Shown here piece after piece: positions 17,274 through 26,646 of a stretch of 64,000 bases of DNA. Numbering within the stretch: the first letter of the stretch is position 1; each line of letters begins with the position of its first letter. The notes under the pieces are model-generated. The model did not search any database. It was not told the DNA's origin and saw nothing but the letters and a program-made list of their open reading frames with translations. The position numbers and the translations under genes are program-made. Source of the DNA: Bacillus sp. 103mf (lineage in GTDB: Bacteria; Bacillota; Bacilli; Bacillales; Bacillaceae_G); assembly GCF_900116295.1 (NCBI RefSeq), contig NZ_FPAF01000004.1, positions 124,001 through 188,000 on the forward strand, read 5' to 3'.

Positions 17274-17633
17274 TTAGTAATAGTTTATCACTCGCTCCAT
17301 AAGATTTCTTATCTCTTTAACGGGTGGTTTTTTATCGTATATATCAATATATGAAGAGTAATAATTTAAATTTCTAACAAGGCCTTTTCCGATTTTTTCT
17401 TTTAGGAAAGGGAATATTTGTCCAGTGTAGTCTTCGAGAGATTTACAATAGTATTTTTCATCCAAATAAATGCTATATTTACATGTTAGCTCTACTAGTG
17501 GGTTACCTTCAGAATCATATACATCTTTCGATTCAATAATGTCTATTAGTGCAAATCGATCATTAAGATAAACTTTTTTCTTCTTTTCAGGCTTATTAGA
17601 AAGAATAAAAGCGATACCTATTGCGTTAATCAA
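17274..17633 (-). CDS. Hypothetical protein, 119 aa
   Basis: ATG with AGGAGGCAAC upstream. A hydrophobic start (MINAIGIAFILSN) may be a short membrane anchor. The rest is charged and Tyr-rich (LTCKYSIYLDEKYYCKSLEDY, VINYY at the end). No family recognised. It sits between two intergenic repeats, with the start only about 20 bp from the repeat at 17653, so its promoter may lie inside that repeat. Confidence 0.6.
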   Translation of the reverse strand: MINAIGIAFILSNKPEKKKKVYLNDRFALIDIIESKDVYDSEGNPLVELTCKYSIYLDEKYYCKSLEDYTGQIFPFLKEKIGKGLVRNLNYYSSYIDIYDKKPPVKEIRNLMERVINYY

Positions 17634-17652
17634 TATGTTGCCTCCTATAAAT

Positions 17653-17806
17653 ATAAAGTGAAACTTCCATCAGTGGAGGGGCTTCATCCCCCACTGATGG
17701 TTAGTGGAACCAATCGGGCTTTTACGGGCAGCACATCTCCCAACTAATTCCTTTGCCTTTGCTGAATTTTGAGGTGGGGGTCTTACTGCCTATTAATACG
17801 GTATAA
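17653..17806 (+). repeat. Cereus-group intergenic repeat, full copy
   Basis: Begins ATAAAGTGAAACTTCCATC and contains two CCACTGATGG-type arms that can pair (CCATCAGTGG and CCACTGATGG). The interior has CAATCGGGCTTTTACGGGC and GAGGTGGGGGTCTTACTGCC. It ends near AATACGGTATA. Shortened relatives are at 3357-3410 and 10998-11020. Confidence 0.7.
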
Positions 17807-18170
17807 AAAAAGATACTAATAAAATATATCGATATATGTTAAATGTAAAGGGGTAAAGTGGATTTGGAGAAGAATCTGTTCATTATGTTGGAGAAGCAAA
17901 TAGTATATACATGTAATTTGTTTTCAAAAATTATGTTTATTACTTAGATAGCAATGGAAATAATCATAGCAAATAGCGAATGATTATTTTGATATTAATC
18001 ATTTTTTCATTAATGTTATTGCTAAAAGTGATTTTCTCTAGCTTTACATGAGTTGTTAATAATTATTCATAAGCATGCGAAGTGTTGGAGTGAAGTAGTG
18101 AGTACAATGACTTTTGACTAATGGTATAATATTAATAGATGAAAGACTAAGAAAAGCAGGTGAATCTTTT
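17807..18170. other. Intergenic region before recQ
   Basis: AT-rich. A -10 box TATAAT at 18125-18130 lies 41 bp before the chosen recQ start. Nothing else recognisable. Confidence 0.4.
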
Positions 18171-20288
18171 TTGTTTACAAAAGCACAAGAACTTTTAGCT
18201 TCTTATTTTGGCTACTCGTCATTCCGTAGAGGGCAGGATGAAACAATTAAAAATATATTGGATGGGAAAGATACCGTTTGCATTATGCCAACAGGCGGCG
18301 GGAAATCTTTATGCTATCAAATTCCAGCGTTAGTATTAGAGGGAACGACATTGGTTATTTCTCCACTTATTTCCCTTATGAAAGATCAAGTTGATACCTT
18401 AACACAAAATGGTATTCCAGCAACATATATTAACAGTTCTATTTCAATTACGGAAGCAAATCAGCGCATTCAGCTAGCGAAACAAGGACATTATAAATTG
18501 TTATATATTGCGCCGGAGCGCCTTGATTCGATTGATTTTGTTGATCAACTTATCGATATGAAAATCCCGTTAATTGCAATTGATGAAGCACACTGTATTT
18601 CACAGTGGGGACATGATTTTCGTCCGAGTTATTTACATATTCATCGTGTACTTGATTATCTTCCAGTTCAGCCAATCGTACTCGCATTGACGGCAACGGC
18701 AACGCCGCAAGTCCGACAAGATATTTGTAGTGCTTTAGACATAGCAGAACAGAATACAATTATGACAACTTTTGAACGAGAAAATTTATCGTTTTCTGTT
18801 GTGAAGGGACAGGACCGTGATGCTTTTTTATCAGGGTATATTCGCCAGAACAAAAAAGAAGCGGGAATTATTTATGCAGCAACGCGTAAAGTTGTCGATG
18901 GGCTGTATGAAAAATTAAATAAAGAAGACGTTTCTGTCGCACGTTATCATGCTGGTATGAATGATAACGACCGAAATGAACAGCAAGAACGTTTTTTACG
19001 AGACGAAGTAAATGTAATGATTGCGACATCTGCATTTGGGATGGGAATAGACAAGTCGAACATTCGATACGTGATTCATTATCAACTTCCAAAAAATATG
19101 GAAAGTTATTATCAAGAAGCAGGACGTGCTGGACGTGATGGGTTAGATAGTGAATGTATCTTGCTGTATTCACCGCAAGATGTGCAAGTACAGAGATATT
19201 TAATTGACCAGTCAACAGGAACGTCTCGATTTTCTAATGAACTAGAAAAATTGCAGCATATGACAGATTATTGCCATACAGAGAATTGTTTACAATCATT
19301 CATTCTACAATATTTTGGTGAAGAGCCAAAACAAGATTGTGGTCGCTGCGGCAATTGTACTGACGATCGAAATAGTGTCAATGTTACAAAAGAAGCACAA
19401 ATGGTACTATCATGTATGATTCGAACAAATCAACGTTTCGGTAAGCAAATGATTGCACAAGTATTAACAGGATCAAAAAATAAAAAGGTAATGGAATTTA
19501 ATTTTCATACATTACCAACGTACGGGCTTCTATCAAATCAAAGTGTAAAAGAGGTTAGTGAGTTCATTGAGTTTTTAATCTCAGAGGAACTTATTGCAGT
19601 TGAACATGGCACGTATCCGACATTAAAAGTAACAACAAAAGGAAAAGATGTTTTACTTGGGGACCAACTTATTTTCCAGAAAGAAAGAGTAGAAACAAAA
19701 CAAATAGTGAAAGATCATCCATTATTCGAAGAGTTACGTCATGTGCGTAAAGAAATTGCCCAAGGAGAAGGGGTACCACCATTTGTTATTTTTTCTGACC
19801 AAACATTGCAAGATATGTGTGCAAAACTACCGAAAACACTAGAGGAAATGCTAGGAGTAAAAGGAATTGGGGATCATAAACTTGATAAATATGGAAATGT
19901 ATTTTTACAAGTTATCACAAATTTTCTCGAACAGCATCCCGATATAGATGCGATGATTACAACCGAAGTTATAACAGAACGAAAGCAGTCAAAAAAGGCA
20001 ATGAAAAATTCTCATCATGCTACATATGAAATGTATAAACAAGGGAAAGAACTTTCTCATATTGCCGATGCACGAGAACTGTCTTTGCAAACTGTAGAAA
20101 ATCATTTAATTCGTTGTTTTGAGGAAGGAATGGAAGTAGATTGGTCAAGTTTTGTTCCGAAAGAATATGAGTCTATGATTGGGGCCGCTATAGAGCAAGC
20201 TGAGGGTGGATTGAAGGCCATTAAGGAACAACTTCCTGATTGTATTAGCTATTTTATGATTCGTGCTTACTTACAAATGAATAAATAG
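18171..20288 (+). CDS. recQ: RecQ-family ATP-dependent DNA helicase
   Basis: 705 residues from TTG 18171. AGGTGA lies 7 bp upstream, and the frame's earlier start at 18114 would cover the promoter -10. Motifs: Walker A PTGGGKSLCYQIP, DEAH box AIDEAHCISQWGHDFRP, SAT motif ALTATATP, helicase motif VI GRAGRDG, and RecQ zinc-binding cysteines (CHTENCLQ and CGRCGNC). An HRDC domain follows (VRKEIAQGEGVPPFVIFSD), then a C-terminal HTH_40-type domain (LSHIADARELSLQTVENHLIR). Unwinds recombination intermediates 3' to 5'. Confidence 0.95.
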   Translation: MFTKAQELLASYFGYSSFRRGQDETIKNILDGKDTVCIMPTGGGKSLCYQIPALVLEGTTLVISPLISLMKDQVDTLTQNGIPATYINSSISITEANQRIQLAKQGHYKLLYIAPERLDSIDFVDQLIDMKIPLIAIDEAHCISQWGHDFRPSYLHIHRVLDYLPVQPIVLALTATATPQVRQDICSALDIAEQNTIMTTFERENLSFSVVKGQDRDAFLSGYIRQNKKEAGIIYAATRKVVDGLYEKLNKEDVSVARYHAGMNDNDRNEQQERFLRDEVNVMIATSAFGMGIDKSNIRYVIHYQLPKNMESYYQEAGRAGRDGLDSECILLYSPQDVQVQRYLIDQSTGTSRFSNELEKLQHMTDYCHTENCLQSFILQYFGEEPKQDCGRCGNCTDDRNSVNVTKEAQMVLSCMIRTNQRFGKQMIAQVLTGSKNKKVMEFNFHTLPTYGLLSNQSVKEVSEFIEFLISEELIAVEHGTYPTLKVTTKGKDVLLGDQLIFQKERVETKQIVKDHPLFEELRHVRKEIAQGEGVPPFVIFSDQTLQDMCAKLPKTLEEMLGVKGIGDHKLDKYGNVFLQVITNFLEQHPDIDAMITTEVITERKQSKKAMKNSHHATYEMYKQGKELSHIADARELSLQTVENHLIRCFEEGMEVDWSSFVPKEYESMIGAAIEQAEGGLKAIKEQLPDCISYFMIRAYLQMNK

Positions 20289-20450
20289 TAGTGTGCTAGT
20301 AAGGGCTAATAACATGTATGAAACCATTTTTCTTTACAAGTAATGATGGATTTGTAAAAAGTAGAATCAATATTTATTTTATGTGTCTTCTAATGTACCT
20401 AGATTTTTCATATATTAAGGAATGAAGGAAATTTGAAAGGGGAGTAAGGT

Positions 20451-20921
20451 ATGGATAAACTAGTATTTAAACACCTTAAGATAACAAGAGGTTATTTTAT
20501 TAAAAATGTGGAATCACTTTCGAAGGAAATAGTAAATGTGCAGCCAGACGGTTTTAACAACACGATCCAATGGCATATCGGCCATGTATTAACGGTTGCT
20601 GAACAGTTTATGCTTGGCTTTCCGCATAAAACGACCCATCTTCCCGCAAATTATATCGAATTATTTGGAAACGGCACAAAGCCGGCTGATTGGAAAGAAG
20701 ATGTCCCTACCGTAGATAAACTCATTATAGAGTTGAAAGATCAGTTAGTTCGTCTTCAACAAATTCCTGCTGAACGGTTAAATGAAAAGCTGGAAAAACC
20801 ACTTATGGGACTTGAAACCTTTGGAGAATTAGCAGGTCTTACATTAATGCATGAAGCAAATCATTTAGGACAAATTCAAGCGATGAAGCGCATCATTGAA
20901 CAGACAGGAGTAAAGAATTAG
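20451..20921 (+). CDS. DinB family protein
   Basis: 156 residues, ATG behind AAAGGGGAGTAAGG. Four-helix DinB fold with the metal-binding histidines in QWHIGHVLTVAEQ and LMHEANHLGQIQAM. The family includes bacillithiol S-transferases and mycothiol-dependent enzymes, many damage-inducible. One of three DinB proteins in the window (others at 32917 and 33549). Single gene with a terminator at 20952. Confidence 0.9.
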   Translation: MDKLVFKHLKITRGYFIKNVESLSKEIVNVQPDGFNNTIQWHIGHVLTVAEQFMLGFPHKTTHLPANYIELFGNGTKPADWKEDVPTVDKLIIELKDQLVRLQQIPAERLNEKLEKPLMGLETFGELAGLTLMHEANHLGQIQAMKRIIEQTGVKN

Positions 20922-20951
20922 TAAACTCCCGAAAAATAACTTAGTGACTTT

Positions 20952-20989
20952 CAAAAGGGGCTATTCTCAGAGAGATAGCTCCTTTTGAT
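20952..20989 (+). terminator. Terminator
   Basis: AAAAGGGGCTAT and ATAGCTCCTTTT arms around TCTCAGAGAG. Confidence 0.65.
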
Positions 20990-21062
20990 TATGGATTTTA
21001 GTTTGTTGAGACTGAAGAAGGGATGCCTAATGGGTACGGGTGTGTACCTTATTAGTCTTGGC

Positions 21063-21749
21063 TTAATGACCTGGATTCTTATAACTACAATCTTTTACGG
21101 GTTTAATAGCATGTCCATTTGAATCTGTACACCAAGATTGAGATTGGAATGCTAAAAATATTCCTACCCATCTATTCTCTTCTTCAAAGTGAATTAGAAT
21201 GCCGCCATCTTGCCAGATTCCGTCGTCAGATTTCCATCTAGCGATATTCCCTTGATTCATATGAATGTCATGTATACCGCTACCAGGGACAAAATTAAAA
21301 TATTTATCTGGCTCATTTTCCTCTGGTCCCCATGCTTCACCGAAAGCATATAAAGTTGCATTTTTGTTCATGGCTTCATCCATATAGCCTTCTATTTTTT
21401 CTTTTAAATCGTTATTAGCTCCTGGCTTATCATGAGGAAGAGGAATCATTTTCGTATGGTCAAATAACTTTCCTCTAACATAATCTAAAGCAATATCCCT
21501 ATTGTCGCTAGTTATTGAAGTAAATCCAGAATTTAATTGTGGTAATTTTGTGATTTGTTCTGAGTTGAAATTCTCACTAGCAAAATAAAGAACTTCCGAT
21601 GGACGGGATCCGGACTCAATGTTAACAGCAATTCTGTAATCATGTTTTTGGTCATCTTTAATATGAATTTCGAAATGTGGTTTTCCTGACTTGGCTATGT
21701 CCGTATCAACTACTTTTCCTTTTAAAACTGTATAATTTCTTAATGGCAT
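21063..21749 (-). CDS. DUF2278 (YukJ-like) protein
   Basis: 228 residues from ATG 21749 with TTGGAGG 8 bp upstream. The start MPLRNYTVLKGKVVD and the blocks HFEIHIKD, DYRIAVNIESG and FNFVPGSGIHDIHMNQGN are the DUF2278 layout. The late block DGIWQDGGILIHF with IFLAFQSQSWCTD completes it. Cytosolic; no known activity. A lone gene. Confidence 0.85.
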   Translation of the reverse strand: MPLRNYTVLKGKVVDTDIAKSGKPHFEIHIKDDQKHDYRIAVNIESGSRPSEVLYFASENFNSEQITKLPQLNSGFTSITSDNRDIALDYVRGKLFDHTKMIPLPHDKPGANNDLKEKIEGYMDEAMNKNATLYAFGEAWGPEENEPDKYFNFVPGSGIHDIHMNQGNIARWKSDDGIWQDGGILIHFEEENRWVGIFLAFQSQSWCTDSNGHAIKPVKDCSYKNPGH

Positions 21750-22071
21750 ATGTATATCCTCCAAATCGAATTATTTTGTAACATCAATAGAATTTGCAGT
21801 TAGTACAGTAATATTCAAAAAAAGCTCCTTTATATTCTGGTTTGTTTGCAAAAAAATAGCGCGTATAATACACGTGGTATAAAAAATGTTAACAAACTTG
21901 CTAATACCTATACAAAAAAGATATAAAATGTTGTTGATATATCACTTATAAATAGTATAGTTATTCGTTTTTCCTCTGAAAATTCCTTCTAAACACTTGA
22001 CTTATAGGTTTCCTTTTTAATAAAATTAATCTTCGACTGAAAATTTCAACGAATGGGAGGGAATTACGAAG
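21750..22071. other. Intergenic region, DUF2278 to helD
   Basis: AT-rich, holds both divergent promoters. GGGAGGGAAT near 22056 is the ribosome site of helD. No other signal seen. Confidence 0.4.
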
Positions 22072-24180
22072 ATGAAAGACATTTATGAACTAGAGTTAGA
22101 GAAATTAAATCATACGCTTTCGCAAATTAATCATCAATTGAATAAGCTAGAGAGTATCCCAGTTTATCATGGAGAAAATTTTACAGAACAAGTGCTTGAA
22201 ACTATGCGAGAATCTAGTCGTCAAAAACTACGCATTGCCAACGAGGAACCTTATTTTGGACGATTGGATTTTCAGGAAGAAGGGCATGCACAGCCAGCGC
22301 CTATTTATATTGGTAAAGTTGGTGCTTCTGATGAAGAAACGCAGCAACCAATCGTTGTCGACTGGCGGGCGCCTGTTGCCAGTATGTTTTATTCATTTAC
22401 AGGAGGAGAAGATGAAGCTTTTTATGATTCTCCAGAAGGAATCGTTGAAGGAATTGTTCACTTAAAACGCAATATTGCTGTTAGAAAGCAAACACTTGAA
22501 CGTGTTGTAGATACATATGTAAGGGGAAGTGAGGATCTGTCACTAGCAGATGATTTTCTTCTCTATCGCTTAGGGGAAAATAAAGATAATAAATTAAAAG
22601 ATATTGTTTCAACAATTCAAGCGGAACAAAATGATATTATCCGTGCTGAAAAAAATGTTCCTCTTATTATTCAAGGTGTTGCAGGTAGTGGAAAAACAAC
22701 GATTGCTCTGCATCGTCTTGCTTTTTTAATTTATCAATACCATGAGCAGCTCAAGGCTGAGAAAATGATTGTTTTTGCACCTAACAGTATATTTCTCGAT
22801 TATATTTCCAGTGTCTTACCAGAACTTGGTGTTGGTGATATTCATCAAACTACGTTTCAAGACTGGGCATTACATACTTTAGAAAATAGTATTTTTGTAA
22901 AGAATACTGATGCACAACTACAACAAGCATTCTCCATTCATAAAAACAAGCATGAGATTATGGCTGGTAAATTAAAAGGATCAATCGAGTTTCAACTCTT
23001 TATTAAGCAAAGTCTATCGTGCTATGAGAAAGACATAGTGCCAACGAAAGATTTTGAAGCTTGGGATGGTTCAGTATTACAAGGAAACGTAATTCAGCAA
23101 TGGTTTGAAGCGGAATATAAACACTATCCAGTTGGAAAGCGAAGAGAGCGAATTGTAGCTCGTATGAAGCGTTGGATTGAGATGGAACTCAAGATGATTT
23201 CAGACACAAATAAAAAGAAACAACTGAAAAAACAAGCAACACAAAGACTGAATGGTTATTTAAAATGTTGGCCGAAGATGACCGCACTATCCTTTTACAG
23301 TATGCTAATGAAACAGGATGATATTTTAAGTATGTTGCCAGCTGAACTTGTCCAAGAAACAGCAAAAAACTGCCGAAAAAAAGAAGTGGCACTAGAAGAT
23401 TTAGCACCGCTCATTTATATTCATCACTATATAGAGGGCATAAAACTTGGGCAAAAATTTCATCATGTCGTAATTGATGAAGCGCAAGATTTCTCACCAT
23501 TTCAACTTTCCATTTTAAAAGAAATAACACTTGGTAATTCGTTTACTATTTTAGGTGATTTATCACAAGCTATCCATGAGTATCAAGGTATCGATGATTG
23601 GAAACAGTTTCAAGATGTATTTAATCAAAATGCACAGTACTATGAATTAACAAGAAGTTATCGCTCAACAAAAGAAATTATTTATTTTGCAAATGAAGTG
23701 ATTCAAACAGCAAATATTCCAGTAGATCTTGCTAATCCTGTGTTTCGCAGCGGTGAAAGTGTAAAAGTCGTCTCAACAAAAGATCAATTTCAATCTATTT
23801 TATCTACTATAAAAACTATGCAAGAACAAAATGTAAAAACGATTGCGATTATCGGACGAACAGAGGAAGAATGCCGTGAGATATATGGAAAACTCATAGA
23901 AGCTGGTATTTCTACAAATATAATAGAAGCTAATCAAAGCAAATATGAAGGTGGTATTTCAGTCGTTCCTGTTTATTTAGCAAAAGGATTAGAATTCGAC
24001 GCAGTACTACTTATCGATGTAGATGCAACTCACTATAAACAAACAAAACAAGATGCCAAATTGTTATATGTCGGATGTACTCGCTCCCTACATGACTTAT
24101 GGATTTTTTATTCAGGAATATGTTCACCTTTAATTCAACAAATTCCAAAAGAGTTATACGAAGAAAGGATAGATGTTTAA
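22072..24180 (+). CDS. helD: RNA polymerase recycling motor HelD
   Basis: 702 residues. A coiled-coil N-terminus (residues 1-40) is followed by the HelD-type segment VDWRAPVASMFYSF. Walker A GVAGSGKTTIALHRLAF and Walker B VIDEAQDFSPFQL are intact, as are UvrD-like motifs (SYRSTKEI, AKGLEFDAVLL, VGCTRS). HelD binds core RNA polymerase and strips it from nucleic acid, and is encoded by UvrD-like genes of this size in bacilli. A long hairpin follows. Confidence 0.93.
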   Translation: MKDIYELELEKLNHTLSQINHQLNKLESIPVYHGENFTEQVLETMRESSRQKLRIANEEPYFGRLDFQEEGHAQPAPIYIGKVGASDEETQQPIVVDWRAPVASMFYSFTGGEDEAFYDSPEGIVEGIVHLKRNIAVRKQTLERVVDTYVRGSEDLSLADDFLLYRLGENKDNKLKDIVSTIQAEQNDIIRAEKNVPLIIQGVAGSGKTTIALHRLAFLIYQYHEQLKAEKMIVFAPNSIFLDYISSVLPELGVGDIHQTTFQDWALHTLENSIFVKNTDAQLQQAFSIHKNKHEIMAGKLKGSIEFQLFIKQSLSCYEKDIVPTKDFEAWDGSVLQGNVIQQWFEAEYKHYPVGKRRERIVARMKRWIEMELKMISDTNKKKQLKKQATQRLNGYLKCWPKMTALSFYSMLMKQDDILSMLPAELVQETAKNCRKKEVALEDLAPLIYIHHYIEGIKLGQKFHHVVIDEAQDFSPFQLSILKEITLGNSFTILGDLSQAIHEYQGIDDWKQFQDVFNQNAQYYELTRSYRSTKEIIYFANEVIQTANIPVDLANPVFRSGESVKVVSTKDQFQSILSTIKTMQEQNVKTIAIIGRTEEECREIYGKLIEAGISTNIIEANQSKYEGGISVVPVYLAKGLEFDAVLLIDVDATHYKQTKQDAKLLYVGCTRSLHDLWIFYSGICSPLIQQIPKELYEERIDV

Positions 24181-24198
24181 TTAAGAAGGAAATGAATT

Positions 24199-24257
24199 TA
24201 GAAGCTATAACTCTAAAAGCATGTTATGTACAATGTTACTTTTAGAGTTATAGCTAT
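24199..24257 (+). terminator. Long stem-loop after helD
   Basis: Arms AGCTATAACTCTAAAAG and CTTTTAGAGTTATAGCT, a 17-bp perfect stem with a 19-21 base loop. No strong T-run, so termination is weaker than the stem suggests. Confidence 0.55.
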
Positions 24258-24455
24258 ATACATACAAATTAAAAAGCCGACATAAAAACCCGCTTTCTTT
24301 TTAGGCGGGCGAGAGCATTTGGCCATGCATGGAAGCGGTCAGGGCTTTTTTCTGCCACATGCAAAGTTTAAAACAAAAGGAGAAAACAAGTAGCGATTAC
24401 GTTGGATTCTGCGTAGCAGCGATTTATATGCCGAAAAATTAAAATGGATATATTT
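24255..24455 (+). repeat. bcr-like repeat, copy 5
   Basis: CATACAAATTAAAAAGCCG, GGCGGGCGAGAGCATTTGG, CATGGAAGCGGTCAGGG, CTGCCACATGCAAAGTTTAA and GGATTCTGCGTAGCAGCGAT. Same orientation as copy 6, which starts only about 45 bp later. Confidence 0.8.
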
Positions 24456-24500
24456 TTTTCGTGAGTTGTTTCTTCTGAGAATGAAGTTTATAATGCGTTT

Positions 24501-24695
24501 ACTATATAAATACAAATTGAAAAAATGGCATAAAAACCCCTTTCTTTTTTTATGTGGACGAGAGCATCTGGTCGTGCATAGAAGCGGTCAGGTCCTTTTC
24601 CTGCCACATGCAAGGTTTAAAACAAAGGGAGAAAGCAAGTAGTGGTCATATTGTATTCTGCATAGTAGCGACTTACATATTGAAAAATTATATAG
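24501..24695 (+). repeat. bcr-like repeat, copy 6
   Basis: ACTATATAAATACAAATTG, GACGAGAGCATCTGGTCGT, GCATAGAAGCGGTCAGG, CCTGCCACATGCAAGGTTTA and GTATTCTGCATAGTAGCGAC. It forms a direct tandem with copy 5 and ends exactly at the ferredoxin gene 3' end. Confidence 0.8.
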
Positions 24696-25019
24696 TTAAT
24701 CTTCAACTGGTCTTGGTCCAGCGTTCATTCCTGATGTCTCTACTGTTAAAATAGGACGCACTGTCATATCTGCATTTACGTATACTTGACATGAGAGACG
24801 TAAATGATCTTCTACACCTTTTTCAGCACATGCAGACTTTTCAATCTTATCAGGTTCACAAAAGTCACCTTCTAAAATTTCCACACGGCAAGTTGTACAT
24901 TTTACTTTCCCGCCGCAGCGATGAAGAATGTTCACACCATTATCTTCTAGCGCCAATACTAATTTTGTTCCTGCTTCCACTTCAAAAGTTCCTTTTCCTG
25001 GAACGGTTATTTTTGGCAT
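24696..25019 (-). CDS. 2Fe-2S ferredoxin
   Basis: 107 residues, ATG with AAGGAGAGTG upstream. Plant/adrenodoxin-type fold with four cluster cysteines in the arrangement RCGGKVKCTTCRV plus a distal Cys in LSCQVYV. An acidic surface patch (ILEGDF, EPDKIE) fits an electron-transfer partner. No oxidoreductase gene is adjacent. The C-terminal tail GMNAGPRPVED is longer than in short ferredoxins. Confidence 0.92.
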   Translation of the reverse strand: MPKITVPGKGTFEVEAGTKLVLALEDNGVNILHRCGGKVKCTTCRVEILEGDFCEPDKIEKSACAEKGVEDHLRLSCQVYVNADMTVRPILTVETSGMNAGPRPVED

Positions 25020-25199
25020 TTTACACTCTCCTTATATAAAATATGAATAACATAATTATCACCTTACCCTGTAAAAGGTAAACATAAGAGCAGCAATATT
25101 TCCTAGATGAAAAACTTATTAAAAAAATTCATAACTCCCGTAACTTTTTTCTTTATTTAATCGTTTATTAAATAAGCGCGCTTAAAAGGAGTGATCACT

Positions 25200-25895
25200 T
25201 TGAATACGAAAAGAACGATGATTTTACAACCTAATTCAGAAATTCAACAATCAAATAGATCTATTATTATTAAACATTATGCGGAACTAAAGCGTTATTG
25301 TACATTTTTAACGAAAAACATATGGGACGGAGAAGATCTCGCGCAAGAAACGATTTGTAAAGTGTTAAAAAAATATACGGATACGGAATGGAAGCAAAGC
25401 ATTTGTTTAACGTTGCTGTACAAAGTAGCTCGCAATCAATGGCTGGATCAAATGCGGACAAAAGCATATGAAAAAGAAAGTAATAAAGAAGCTTCTTATG
25501 AACCACATGAAAACGTTGCTGAATTATATGCTTTAATCGAAACGATGCTATCTTGTTTAAATGAAATGCAAACTGTTATTTTCTTATTAAAGGATGTGTT
25601 TGAATATAGCTTAGCTGATATCGCGGCCATTACTTCTATGTCAGAAGGAGCAGTAAAAGCTTCCTTGTTTCGAACACGTAACAAACTGAAAACGATCAAA
25701 GAAGAGGAACGTCTTGTATCTTCAAAAGATATGGAAGAAGAAACTGAAATACTCGTAAAAGCAATTCGGCAACAAAGGCCAGAGCTATTAGTAAAACTCA
25801 TACCAACACTGCAATTTTCAAAAATTTCACTACAACAACCGTTACTTTTATTACACAAAAGATCTTCTTATAACTGTTTCTCATGTGCTGCTTAA
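25200..25895 (+). CDS. ECF-type RNA polymerase sigma factor
   Basis: About 232 residues from TTG 25200. AAAGGAG lies 8 bp before it, and GTG 25191 overlaps that site. Region 2: LAQETICKVLKKY with VARNQWLDQMR. Region 4: LNEMQTVIFLLKDVFEYS and a helix-turn-helix SEGAVKASLFRTRNKLK. The C-terminal extension of about 50 residues ends CFSCAA. No anti-sigma gene is adjacent. clpP2 starts 24 bp downstream, which suggests co-transcription and possible regulation by proteolysis. Confidence 0.85.
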   Translation: MNTKRTMILQPNSEIQQSNRSIIIKHYAELKRYCTFLTKNIWDGEDLAQETICKVLKKYTDTEWKQSICLTLLYKVARNQWLDQMRTKAYEKESNKEASYEPHENVAELYALIETMLSCLNEMQTVIFLLKDVFEYSLADIAAITSMSEGAVKASLFRTRNKLKTIKEEERLVSSKDMEEETEILVKAIRQQRPELLVKLIPTLQFSKISLQQPLLLLHKRSSYNCFSCAA

Positions 25896-25919
25896 ACTAA
25901 AATGGTGGAGGGATTTTTC

Positions 25920-26495
25920 ATGAATGCGATTCCTTATGTGATAGAACAAACGAAACTTGGAGAACGTTCGTATGATATTTATTCTAGGTTACTAAAGGAT
26001 AGAATTATTATGATTGGTCAAGAGATTAATGATCAAGTTGCTAGTAGTGTTGTGGCACAATTATTATTCCTAACGGCAGAAGATGCAGAGAAGGATATAT
26101 CTATTTATATTAACAGTCCTGGTGGTTCAACTTCTGCGGGTTTTGCCATTTTAGATACGATAAATTATATTAAGCCGGATGTGCAAACCATTTGCATTGG
26201 TTTAGCAGCTTCGTTCGGAGCGTTATTGTTATTATCGGGAGCAGAAGGGAAACGCTTCGCTTTGCCAAATAGCGAAATTATGATTCACCAGCCACTCGGC
26301 GGAACGCAAGGGCAAGCAACTGAAATTGAAATTTCTGCAAGACGGATTTTGAAATTAAAAGAACATATCAATCAAATTATTGCCGATAAAACAGGACAGC
26401 CAGTTGAGAAAGTAGCAAACGATACAGAACGGGATTATTTTATGAGCGCAGAAGAGGCGAAAGCATATGGCATTGTAGATGGGATTATCGGTTAA
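25920..26495 (+). CDS. clpP: ATP-dependent Clp protease proteolytic subunit (second ClpP)
   Basis: 191 residues from ATG 25920 behind GGTGGAGGG. The catalytic triad is intact at the usual positions: Ser98 ([10 protein letters not shown]), His123 (IMIHQPLGG) and Asp172 (TERDYFM). The N-terminal axial loop and handle helix are present. Divergence in the nucleophile region ([10 protein letters not shown] rather than AASMGAFLL) fits a second ClpP paralogue. It forms a tetradecameric chamber with a Clp ATPase. Co-located with a sigma factor gene and followed by a terminator. Confidence 0.93.
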   Translation: MNAIPYVIEQTKLGERSYDIYSRLLKDRIIMIGQEINDQVASSVVAQLLFLTAEDAEKDISIYINSPGGSTSAGFAILDTINYIKPDVQTICIGLAASFGALLLLSGAEGKRFALPNSEIMIHQPLGGTQGQATEIEISARRILKLKEHINQIIADKTGQPVEKVANDTERDYFMSAEEAKAYGIVDGIIG

Positions 26496-26503
26496 AGCTG
26501 AAG

Positions 26504-26544
26504 AGAGGTTATTGAACCATATTGTTCAATAACCTCTTTTTTAG
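26504..26544 (+). terminator. clpP terminator
   Basis: AGAGGTTATTGAAC and GTTCAATAACCTCT arms, then TTTTTTAG. Confidence 0.9.
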
Positions 26545-26646
26545 AATGAAAAACAATTGAATTTTCTCAATTTATGGAATAAGATGAAAATATTATATAT
26601 TTCTTCGTATTAATATATAAAATACATATTATTTAAGGGGTCTACA

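Noticed and set aside
24554-24754. 66-codon plus-strand frame
   Set aside because: Derived from bcr-like repeat copy 6 and antisense to the end of the ferredoxin gene.
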